NCBI GenBank assembly: GCA_028565635.1
Contig: JAOXYB010065968.1
Coordinates: forward strand, 1 to 10,248
DNA: 10,248 nt
From: Phoronis ovalis
Taxonomy: Eukaryota; Phoronida; Phoronidae
Direction of reading: 5' to 3'
Shown here piece after piece: positions 1 through 8,300 of this stretch (its first letter is position 1; every line of letters begins with the position of its first letter). Both the position numbers and the translations under genes were made by a program. A model generated the notes under the pieces. The model did no database searches. It was not told where the DNA came from and was given only the letters and a program-made list of their open reading frames with translations.

Positions 1-382
1 AGAATTTTCTTCACCCCGCTTAATTTGATCAGAAAGGATTTTTTTTGTTTTGGATTTAAATATTGAAAGGGTAACAGTTTGTCTGGACAAGAAGTCCGGA
101 TCACAATCACGTTAGTCAGTTATTATAGTTTTAACATGAAAAGCTCTATTTATAACATTTAATTTACTTAATACCGAAAAGACACAGTTTTGTGCACTAA
201 CATGTTAAAGGTGTTGGGTTCCATATCTCAGTAAAAAAAAACATGTTCAACAGTTTATTTTTGTAATATTAAAGTAAAAAAAAACTGCAGAGCAAAGATA
301 TTAAATTTCTTTGAGCAGACCAACCATTTCAATTCTCTAATAATAGATATTTTGTTGATGATCATTTTTTCAATACCACAAT
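1..382. other. Intergenic or intronic sequence without recognised features
   Basis: AT-rich DNA with A and T homopolymers. A short imperfect inverted pair around 82-100 (TCTGGAC, GTCCGGA) is the only structure noted. No exon, RNA gene or element is supported. Confidence 0.5.
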
Positions 383-425
383 ATGTCTGAAATCAAGCTA
401 AATGTGAGTCAGCTGTTTTTCACAG
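383..425 (+). CDS. Very tentative first coding exon
   Basis: An ATG with A at -3 opens a frame reading MSEIKLNVSQLFFT and leaves one base before CAG|GTGAGA, a near-perfect donor with GT at 426-427. The same TTTTTCACAG could equally be an acceptor. Read without splicing, the frame stops after 39 codons. The leftover phase matches the acceptors at 2807, 3875 and 5104. Support is weak. Confidence 0.15.
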
Positions 426-706
426 GTGAGAACATGTGCTTTAAATGCTTACTGCTTTGTTTTCAATGGGCTTACGAACAGGCAATTCGTGATAGATAAT
501 AATTTAATCTTATTTACTTAATTAATCCTAACATCCATGTGCTTATTAAGCTGTTGAGAGAAAATAACAGGAATCTAAAGGAATTAAATATAGGTGGCAT
601 ACCGTCTCATTCAACAAAAACAAATTTTTGAAAACAATTCTTATCAGTATGAAAAAACAAAGTTTCACTAATTTAGAATGCTTGATTTGTCACTTTTACC
701 TTACTA

Positions 707-880
707 TAATTTAAAAAATAGACAAGATATTTTTTTATACCGGATCCAGCACCTGCGACATAAAAGACTGGAATTGATCTTAATGTGTTGGCCAACATGA
801 CTCTCCAGCCCCTCTTTATCAGTCCTATCAGGTGTGTTGTTCCCCAGCTGGAAATCTAAATACCCCACCAAGATCCAGTT
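707..880. other. G+C-richer island with open minus-strand frames, possible old mobile or coding fragment
   Basis: About 140 bases stand out from AT-rich flanks. On the minus strand an AG at 849-848 is followed by a frame open to about 707 that begins LGNNTPDRTDKEGLE. An overlapping frame containing GLIKRGWRVMLANT is also open. Two open frames mean neither can be trusted. No family is recognised. It could be a fragment of a transposable element, an isolated exon or a conserved non-coding element. Confidence 0.25.
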
Positions 881-1559
881 AACAAAACTAACAATATAAT
901 GTGAAAAAACTAATTTGAATCTTATCGTGTGTTTAAATCAACACTTAGCACTGCAGGCAACATAGTTTTATTATTTGAAACAATTGTTCAAAGATTCAAT
1001 GATTTATAAACAAAGCAAGAAATGTTTGGGTGGCTCTGTTATTTGATTTGTTTGAAGGAATGTTTTTTGCCAATTAACCACAGCTTACAGGACTAAGATT
1101 TGAGAAGTAACAGTTGTAATACACCACTTCATCAAGGCTTCATTTTTTGTAATAGCAAACTCAAGTTAAAAGATATATTAGACCCAGTTTAGGGTTACAA
1201 AAAGTGTTATATTCTAAATAACGAAAAAGGCGGGCACTTCTTCATTTATTTCACCACACCTCAAACCTGAATAATTAACTTTTCCTTAGTATAGGCAAAA
1301 GGTATATAATACTAGTTAAAACTATCGTGCACAAATTCACCGAAATAATCTCTTTTTCACGTAATAACTATACAAACTATATACTACAGGACATTCAGTT
1401 CGTTAGAAGTTAAAAAAGAAATCTGGGTTTCGGTCAATCTCAGGAAATTAGTCTTGATAAAATTAAGTCATCTCAATGATTATACTGGCAATTTCACCCC
1501 CTGGTGGCAATTTAATGAAAATTGCAAAATTAACAAGTTTAATAAACTTTCTTTTTTAG
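881..1559. other. Intergenic or intronic sequence, nothing recognised
   Basis: AT-rich. Several AG sites follow pyrimidine runs, but none opens a frame longer than a few codons. It contains only the acceptor tract leading to the 1560 candidate exon. Confidence 0.5.
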
Positions 1560-1662
1560 ATATAACCGTGCTCGCCCACCAAATAACATGCGGCAGTGTG
1601 CAGAAAACCCAGATGATGCGACATTTTATCAACTCGTGAAGAATGCAAGAGAATACAAGTGA
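1560..1662 (+). CDS. Candidate terminal exon of an unidentified gene
   Basis: A pyrimidine-rich acceptor (CTTTCTTTTTTAG, AG at 1558-1559) is followed by one base completing a codon and then 33 codons to TGA at 1660-1662. The peptide starts YNRARPPNNMRQC and ends FYQLVKNAREYK. It is hydrophilic and its codons are richer in G and C than the surrounding DNA, which is what argues for coding. I do not recognise the family, no matching upstream exon was found in 1-1540, and no AATAAA lies close downstream. An overlapping plus-strand frame starting at 1454 crosses the acceptor and is probably a shadow. Confidence 0.4.
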
Positions 1663-2806
1663 CATGATAGACTCAGTTATCAGAGCAGCCAAAACAGTAT
1701 TACGAAAAAGTGTTTACCAATTTCGACAAGGGCGACTTCGTGTTATTTGTGGCATCTAATTTATACCTTAATAGATCATGTAGGCGGAGTCTAAAAAACC
1801 ATGACATCACGAGGCTGCACTTTGTTGTAATAGGTAATACACTGAACAGCGGAATTATGTCACTATGAATCGACACAGGTGTTACCTGATAATGTGATCG
1901 TGCATGCAGTTGGTGCAACAGAGTACAGGTGTGACATAAGTACACACGCTTGTGAAACTAATTTATAATTCTTTATTTTAGAAAATTATACCTGCCCGGT
2001 AGTAGTAGCTAGACATAATTTTGACAGCAAGGTTGAGATCACAACAATGCTGGACCACAAAGTTATTATAGGGCTTAGCGTGCTATGGGAATAGTTTCAC
2101 CTCAGCTATGGGAATGCAAGAAATATACATGCCAGTACTAAAAATCAAATTCATCTGTGATTGTTTATGTGGGTAAAATGTGAGCAACTTTTAATTTTTT
2201 TGAGAATTAGTATTTTATTTTGTAAAAAGTTGTATATTATAAGCATTAGGAAAATTAGCAAACTATATCAATAAGGTATTCTCCCCAGGGCTCGGACTCA
2301 AATCAGTGGATGGTACACATGTTTGTGAACAAAAACGAGTAAAAAGGGTTATTTTACTGGCTTTTTCATAAACCCATTCATAAACATAGGTAGCAGTTAT
2401 TGCCTTGAGCTGGCCCCCCCAGGGTATTATCTCAGCCAATAATTTTAAATAGTAATACGTACATCACAGAAAATCAGTGTACTGGTACTATGGCAAATTA
2501 ATTCACGTTAATCAAGCTAAATTCAGAAATCACAGTAAAGTAAATAAGTGAAGAACATAGCAGAAAATGGATTAATAATGTGAGACAAATCTCATTTGCA
2601 ATACAATACATATGTCCTTAACAAACTCTGTATTGTATTTTATGAATAGGGGAATTGATTTTTCGTATATTTGGGCCAGGGAAGAACATGAAATCAATGA
2701 GCTCAGTGCACTTTCATGCTCAGATAGGCATACAAGTCAAAGCCACTGAACCTGTATATATAATTTGTTTGTACCAACCACATTTTATAATAACTTTTCT
2801 CTACAG
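1663..2806. other. Intergenic or intronic sequence, nothing secure
   Basis: Mostly AT-rich. Around 1780-1815 a GGCGGAGTC word and a TGACATCA word (CRE-like with one change) occur close together. A minus-strand open frame (1700-1945) lacks any family feature and is taken as chance. Confidence 0.5.
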
Positions 2807-2988
2807 ATATAGTAAAAATCGACCACTTAAGAAAACATGTCTTACTGTGTGTTAATCAGAGTTGCCCTAATATATCTGTTAATGAGCAAAAAAAATGCCT
2901 GTTACAGTACATGAATGGTACAATCAATTCGTGCCCTGGAGGTATTTGTTATGGCCAAGTAGAAAATTATTTGTTTCTCATAAGCTGA
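2807..2988 (+). CDS. Candidate Cys-containing terminal exon, unidentified
   Basis: The acceptor TTTTCTCTACAG ends at 2806. From 2809 a frame stays open for 59 codons and stops with TGA at 2986-2988. An in-frame TAA at 2791-2793 lies just upstream of the acceptor, as expected for an exon edge. The peptide includes CVNQSCPN, a further Cys after NEQKK, and NSCPGGICYG, so it has five closely spaced cysteines as in a small extracellular module. Two NxS/T-type sites (NIS, NGT) are also present. AATAAA occurs at 3121-3126, about 130 bases past the stop. A donor-like GG|GTATTT at 2942 could instead end the exon early. The family is not recognised and the frame could be chance. Confidence 0.3.
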
Positions 2989-3120
2989 ATGAAAGTTCAC
3001 ATTTTATTGGAATTAACCTTTTCTGTCGTCTCTTTCGTACTAACTGTGATACGTTTTACCAAAAGAGATTCCACATTCTACAATCAAACTGAATTTTTTC
3101 GGAGTATGAACCATTATTTG

Positions 3121-3126
3121 AATAAA
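3121..3126 (+). terminator. AATAAA polyadenylation-type signal
   Basis: A canonical hexamer about 130 bases beyond the stop of the 2807-2988 candidate exon. Such hexamers are frequent in AT-rich DNA, so the support is positional only. Confidence 0.2.
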
Positions 3127-3740
3127 AACTAAAAATTGTTCCCTCTTTCCCCAAAACTAACATAGGAATTTTATCAATCTATCAAAGGAATCAAGCAATG
3201 TGGAATATAGTTTCTGGAATAATATGCATAACACATATGAACTGGCAGAATGTAAGGTTTTGAGAAATATTTCTATTTGAAATTCAAAGACAGTATACGC
3301 AGAGAAAAATGTCTCATCTTCAGTTTATTACAGGGTATCTTTAAGCAGAAATTTTGACAAACTCAAATATTTAGTTTCTGTTCTTTCAACATCTAATAAC
3401 TAGTATGTTTCTTACTTCAATCTATTAGCTGAAGATTCAAGTCCTCTAAAAAAGAAGGATATTAACTTAAAACATATTTCCTAATCACTTGAACTACTTA
3501 ATACTTTTAAGAGTTCCTCACTTTAAGAATGCCCTTTAATTATGTAACATAAAAAGTTAATATTTTTCAGTAGTTTTCACTTCTTCAAGTGTGTTGTAAA
3601 AAGCTTGTCATTCCTAGATTCAGATCAATTTTCAGAGATCTTGGAAAAGTTTGTATCGGTATGGGCTCTCGAAGCAATAATCTGTAGATACCATAGAACA
3701 ATTGTTTGTTGAAGATAATAACTAAGATCTATCTTTTATA

Positions 3741-3816
3741 TATTAACTTATTTTTATGTTATTGTAGTAGTTAAGTTAATACATTATAATTAATAATTAA
3801 TATTAATTAATTATAG
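3741..3816. repeat. AT-only inverted repeats
   Basis: TATTAACTTA (3741-3750) pairs perfectly with TAAGTTAATA (3772-3781). It is followed by a run of overlapping TTAATTAA/TTAATATTAA palindromes to about 3816. This is an AT-rich, easily unwound stretch with no assigned role. Confidence 0.6.
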
Positions 3817-3874
3817 TTAAAAATGTTGTCTAAGAAAAAGGCCTGTATGGGATTGCATGCTTTCCTTTCCACAG

Positions 3875-3966
3875 ACAGAAAAAGTGCTAATGATAGACAG
3901 ATGTCTAATGTAGATGTGAACCTTCAAAACTGTTCATACTATAAGCTAATATTACATTGTATTTGA
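3875..3966 (+). CDS. Candidate short terminal exon, unidentified
   Basis: A strong acceptor (GCTTTCCTTTCCACAG, ending at 3874) is followed by two bases and 29 codons to TGA at 3964-3966. The peptide is polar, beginning RKSANDRQMSNVDVN and ending in a hydrophobic KLILHCI. AATAAA at 4008-4013 lies about 40 bases after the stop. The acceptor, stop and signal arrangement is what a last exon would show, but the open stretch is short enough to arise by chance. I do not recognise the product. Confidence 0.22.
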
Positions 3967-4007
3967 AAGTTTATTGTTACAAAAACTGTTATTCTAATAT
4001 CACGAAA

Positions 4008-4013
4008 AATAAA
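4008..4013 (+). terminator. AATAAA polyadenylation-type signal
   Basis: A canonical hexamer about 40 bases after the TGA of the 3875-3966 candidate exon and just before the foldback element at 4021. Weak support on its own. Confidence 0.2.
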
Positions 4014-4020
4014 GACACTA

Positions 4021-4136
4021 CTGTTTGCAACGAAATGTGACCCCGTGTTATCGTTATTTGTTACGTAATCAATAACTAAAAAAGCGCAAAGTACGACATA
4101 TCACTATACCACAGGGGCACACTTTGTTGCAAACAG
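4021..4136. mobile_element. Tiny foldback/MITE element, 116 bp, flanked by TA
   Basis: The left end 4021-4047 and the reverse complement of 4110-4136 match at 23 of 27 positions. Both start CTGTTTGCAAC and continue into TGTG.CCC. TA lies directly outside each end (4019-4020, 4137-4138), which fits a TA target duplication as in Tc1/mariner-type elements. The inverted repeat actually reaches one base further through C and G outside the TA, so the exact boundary is uncertain. The centre is too short to code. Confidence 0.65.
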
Positions 4137-4339
4137 TAGAAAGGATTAGAGCCCAGGGTATAGGTTATGTACCCACTTTTTGCATAAAACAGTAAATATT
4201 ACAGTATGTCGTGTACAAAAGGCACTGTAAAACACAAGGATTCAGAGGTTTTACTGAAATTTATGCACTTTGGTAATTTTAAATCTTTTCAGGTGTTTTT
4301 GATATAATATTTTTTTTCAAGGGCACCAGAAAACAAACT

Positions 4340-4358
4340 ACACACACACACACACACA
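4340..4358. repeat. (AC)n microsatellite
   Basis: Nineteen bases of perfect AC/CA, running into a short TATAGATATAT tract. Confidence 0.9.
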
Positions 4359-4822
4359 TATAGATATATTGCCATTTAAAGGCAAGTTTTGCTTGATTGG
4401 CTATATACAAAAGTGGTAAATCATTTTTCTTTGTATAAAATTATAACTTATTTATAATTTTTTTCTAAATTTTGTTACATTGCTATAAATACCAGATATG
4501 TATTCACTGTTGTAAAATAATAAAGTTTAATGTTTAAAGCTCATACGACTTTAATATTTTGTTCTTTCTGACAGAATAATTACACTTCGTATTTCTTCTG
4601 ATAATCACCCCCTGTGATTACTGAAATAAATCAATAATTGCCCAATCTCTGATAATTGACTTGTTGCAAGAATTTGATATTAATTTTGTAGTTTGAAATT
4701 GCTTGAAAGGAAATAAACTTACAGTTTGTCTAAGGTTTATAACAGTTTTTCTCCATTAAAAAAATGTATTACTTACAGAATTTCACTTAAATAAGCAGAT
4801 TTGTTTAATAAACAGACAGTCA

Positions 4823-4833
4823 CCCCCCCCCCC
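4823..4833. repeat. Poly-C tract (11)
   Basis: Eleven consecutive C bases in an AT-rich setting. Length is likely to vary between individuals or reads. Confidence 0.9.
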
Positions 4834-5103
4834 AAAGCATAATTTTAAATAATTGTCCAGGGCGATTATTTGAGAAAATACGGCACAGTAAGTTTTGCAG
4901 CATTTTGCAAGACAGTGTGACATAAAGCGTCTGTAATTATATTACATCAATGCTACAAATTGCCAGAATGCACCAGTTGCTGTACACTACTGACATCTAG
5001 TGGTCAAATCAGAAGTTATTAAAACTGCTAAATGCTGATGATGTCGGTAACAAAGCAGCAAGATTTTACATGATGCCTATTAAGTTGGGAATTTTTTTCA
5101 CAG

Positions 5104-5204
5104 GTATGTCTAGTATTACTGGAAAATTTTCGACTGAATGCGGCGATGGAAATTCGGGTCCCGACAGGATACCTCCTAACAGCTACAGAGGTTATATTTT
5201 CTAG
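5104..5204 (+). CDS. Candidate terminal exon, unidentified, converging on HTD2
   Basis: A good acceptor (ATTTTTTTCACAG, ending at 5103) is followed by two bases and 32 codons to TAG at 5202-5204. The peptide starts MSSITGKFSTECGD and ends RIPPNSYRGYIF. The segment is more G+C- and CpG-rich than its surroundings. A second plus-strand frame (starting VCLVLLENFR) and a minus-strand frame are also open across it, so base composition alone may explain the openness. If real, it ends about 110 bases from the last coding exon of HTD2 on the opposite strand. No close AATAAA follows. The family is not recognised. Confidence 0.27.
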
Positions 5205-5315
5205 TTAATTACCATTAAGAACTTTCCTGTCCATGTTATAGCTATGGCACAATCATATGTTAAATACAGTAAACTTAAACATTTACCTTGTCCGAATTAA
5301 TCCAGCAACAGCAGA

Positions 5316-5357
5316 TCATGAGGGAACCTTCACCATTACTGAACCAGTCATCACAAC
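5316..5357 (-). CDS. HTD2: HTD2 exon 4 (C-terminal strand and stop)
   Basis: The terminal coding exon has 14 codons, including TGA at 5318-5316, and encodes VVMTGSVMVKVPS. It follows an AG at 5359-5358 and starts in phase 0, which is what exon 3 requires. The sequence fits the final beta strand of the family, where a (V/E)G.(V/A).V.VP pattern closes the hotdog fold. The 3' untranslated region continues below 5316. Its end is not certain. Confidence 0.87.
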   Translation of the reverse strand, partial: VVMTGSVMVKVPS

Positions 5358-8300
5358 CTATCAACCAGATAATATTATAGGTATTGTGTGGTAAGAATAT
5401 CATCATGAAAGGACTTGGAATTTAAACAAAATTCTTTTCTGTCTTTGGTGTTAACTCAAAAAGCTGCACATTCATTGCATAATCAGATAGGGTTTCTGGA
5501 CAGTTTGTTCAAATTTGAGGTTTAAAGAATAAGTAATCATTCAAACATATGGTATAGAGACGTATATATGATACCCTGCTTAGTGCAATGGGCACATGAC
5601 AAACACAGGATAGCTGATGCGGCTAGTATCATTGTAGTATAGACAAGTACATATCAAAGCTAAAGCCATGTTTAAATGTGACTTATGGGCTTATTAGTCT
5701 ATCAGAATCAAGTCAAGCATACTGCTTGCTAGCTTCTGGCCCTTCAGCAGAAAGTGTTGGTATTCTAAATGTTGGTATTCTACAACAATATTATGTAGCA
5801 GACAAATAGTGCAATTCTCAATTTTACGAATTCAATGAATATGCAAAGTAGCCAAATGCTGTTAATAAAACCTTTTTTTAGTCTATGAACAGTATTTCGC
5901 AATGCAGTGAAATACCAATTTCATATGTATAAAATAACTTTGTAAATCTTTTACTGAATAATATCTATTTACCTTTTTTATTTCCTTGACTTCACATGTT
6001 GTATCACAAGTTATAATTCCGTTTTTTCTGACGGAACTAATAACAACAGTAGCTGTTACCTCCTCATTCAGAAATACTGAAATCAAAGACAGTAGAGGGC
6101 ACTGTACACACAACGCTACTAAACAAGAGCACATCCCCAGCAGGGCGTACTCACATATAATACGATGAATATGGTGATGTGCCACCAAATGAGTCACTTT
6201 TTCACCAAGAAATCAGAGAAATGACTAGAAATCAGTATTAATTGTCTGATCATATGTAGAATGTTTGAGATGGATAATCTCAATGGACCAAATCCCTTAG
6301 AAATGGGCGTAATTATCTCTTTGAGTGCAAATATTCCTACAAATGGGTCTTTCCAGTGGCAACTCTAGAAATGGATCCATTTTTGTACAAAATCTCTACA
6401 AATAGGTGAATATTTTGAGTTTAGGATCATGGCCTGTATGATATCGTCTATTATACATTTTGAATAAACAGGTTGCTAATAACCACTGGTGCTTTAATGT
6501 TACTAAATAAATGAGATCTGAATAAAAATTCTACCCCCTGGAATTTATTAATTTATACAATCACCGACAACACACTAAACCATACGTTCTTTCTGATTAC
6601 AAACTAAAATTAACATACTCCTGAGTTTATGTCCCTATATTCAACATCAGAAGTTGAAAGGGAGTTAAGTTTAAATTTCAGTTAGAATGGCCACACCAAC
6701 CGAGTTATACTGAGGTCAAGGACGTCATACACTTTGTATTGTTACACAACAAAACTTACAAGGATTTCGGAACTTCATCTCTTGTGTCAACAGTATTGTT
6801 CCTGGTCCAGGTAGTTTGGTACCAATGGCAGCAGATACCAACCTGAAACAGCAAAAACTAATAAAAAATATATGTCACATAAAAAAATGGTACACTATGA
6901 AAAACAACACAAAGGTAATAATAGTTGTACACTATAATTTATATAAATTGGCAGTTTAAGAAACAGGTCAACAGTCCTATAATTAAGCATTAGAATGTTA
7001 TTACATGGGATCAGCTAGCTTGGGCCGCGGTCACTCAGTGTGTAGGCGATGTAGATAATTAGTTTTTCAATTTATGTAAACAGAGATAAACAGATCGATA
7101 CTTTGTGCAGAACTGGCACTTCACTGTGACAATTAAACTCTTTACATGGTAAAACTTACTTGACCTTCTGTGATGATTTTTGTTATAAAAAAAATTACAT
7201 TTAAGGGATCATCTCAAAAGTTATCACAATGACCACAAACATATAGTGTTTCGTATATGGGGCAGAGGGGTTCAAATCTCCCTATGTTTATGGTTTAGTG
7301 TGAAATGAAAAAAATCATGCCTAGCATATATACGATATTTAAATTCATTCCTTTAAAGCACCCCTTTGAAATGGAAAGAATTTTTTTTTTGTTGATGGCA
7401 TTTATTCTGGGCGTATTGGTACAATAGGAGTGGAAATGGCCTTTTTCAGCGACCTTTTTCGATTACTGAACTGATATTTTTCTCTCGGACCCCACTTTTG
7501 AAAAAGTGTCTGACGGCCCTGATTTCGCTCTTGAAATTGGTAGTCAGATTTTACACGTGCGTGACGTCCAAATCTCACTAACCCCCCTATATTTGACCAG
7601 GGGGGTGGGGTGTAATTCCTATACGAAACACTATACGTTTGTGGTCATTGTGATAACTATTGAGATGATACCTAAAAATGTTGAAAAACATCAAAATCTA
7701 TGACGAGCAATCAGTAGATTTAGAACTTCAATTAACTGTTAATTGTCAGTTAAAAAAAGAAGAGGGCAAAAACTTGCTGCTTTACTTTATAAGATAGAAA
7801 TGCTATTAACTATGGTGTTGTGAAACAGAACAACATTTATGTGGGTCTGTCCCTGACTTAATTAGGGAACTTCCTATAGCGTAGTAATGTGCAAACAATT
7901 GATGTGAACTGATAGTCAGCCCCTGTTAATCAAACTTTCCACTTATATTTACAAGACAATGCATGAACTCTGCATACTAAGGAGTCAGTTAATGTCATCG
8001 TTAGAACTGAATGATAAATTTTGACATCGTCAGTATATCATGATACCATGCATTTGTCATGTACAAATGTGAATATAAATTATGATTTTAGTTGATTCTT
8101 TCGTTATTCATTATTTATAGTAACTCAAGGGTGTAATGCCTAAAGTTATCATGGAAAAACACATTATTATATATAATACTGAAACAACAAAGGCTACCGT
8201 TTAAAACAACTATATATAGACACTCATTCAATCCCATGTAAGTGTCTGATCTTTACCTTTCACAATAATTCATTTGTTATAGTGAAATAAACTTGAAGTA

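Larger units (their letters stand above)
2989..3874. other. Intergenic or intronic sequence
   Basis: AT-rich and without a supported gene. It contains the AATAAA at 3121 and the AT-only inverted repeats at 3741-3816. Confidence 0.5.
4137..5103. other. Intergenic or intronic sequence, likely includes HTD2 3' end
   Basis: It contains the AC microsatellite, the C11 tract and, on the minus strand, ATTAAA at 4804-4809, about 510 bases past the HTD2 stop. A CCACTAGATGTCA word on the minus strand at 4991-5003 partly matches the animal CTCF core. No gene is supported. Confidence 0.45.
7205..7672. mobile_element. PIF/Harbinger-like MITE, 468 bp, in HTD2 intron 1
   Basis: The segment 7205-7257 and the reverse complement of 7620-7672 align over 53 bases with three mismatches and no gaps. 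The termini begin GG, and TAA occurs immediately outside both ends (7202-7204 and 7673-7675). Long inverted termini starting with GG and a three-base TWA-type target duplication are typical of PIF/Harbinger elements and their Tourist-like derivatives. The interior has no transposase, so the element is non-autonomous. It also contains an internal hairpin at 7581-7606. The superfamily assignment is inferred from termini and TSD only. Confidence 0.8.

Noticed and set aside
1480-1692. 70-codon minus-strand ORF
   Set aside because: It is a hydrophobic, low-information translation opposite the better-supported 1560-1662 plus-strand exon.
5281-5370. Alternative minus-strand frame reading GCDDWFSNGEGS through HTD2 exon 4, superficially PHD-finger-like
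   Set aside because: The Cys/His spacing of a PHD finger is absent, and the HTD2 C-terminal frame fits both the phase and the family.
6089-6102. CTCF-like ACAGTAGAGGGCAC on the plus strand
   Set aside because: It coincides with the pyrimidine-rich acceptor tract before HTD2 exon 3, which explains it without a separate function.
5883-6197. 104-codon minus-strand ORF taken as a gene
   Set aside because: Only 5973-6076 is coding, as HTD2 exon 3. The ATG and the tail lie in flanking introns.
6475-6500. CTGGTGCTTTAATG shared with 9136-9149 near the HTD2 start
   Set aside because: A 14-base identity with no extension on either side. Probably coincidence.
7269-7279. tRNA B-box-like GGTTCAAATCT, suggesting a tRNA-derived SINE
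   Set aside because: No A box at the proper distance and no acceptor-stem pairing. It lies inside the MITE.
7506-7703. 65-codon plus-strand ORF
   Set aside because: It lies almost entirely within the MITE and runs through its inverted repeat, with no transposase motif.
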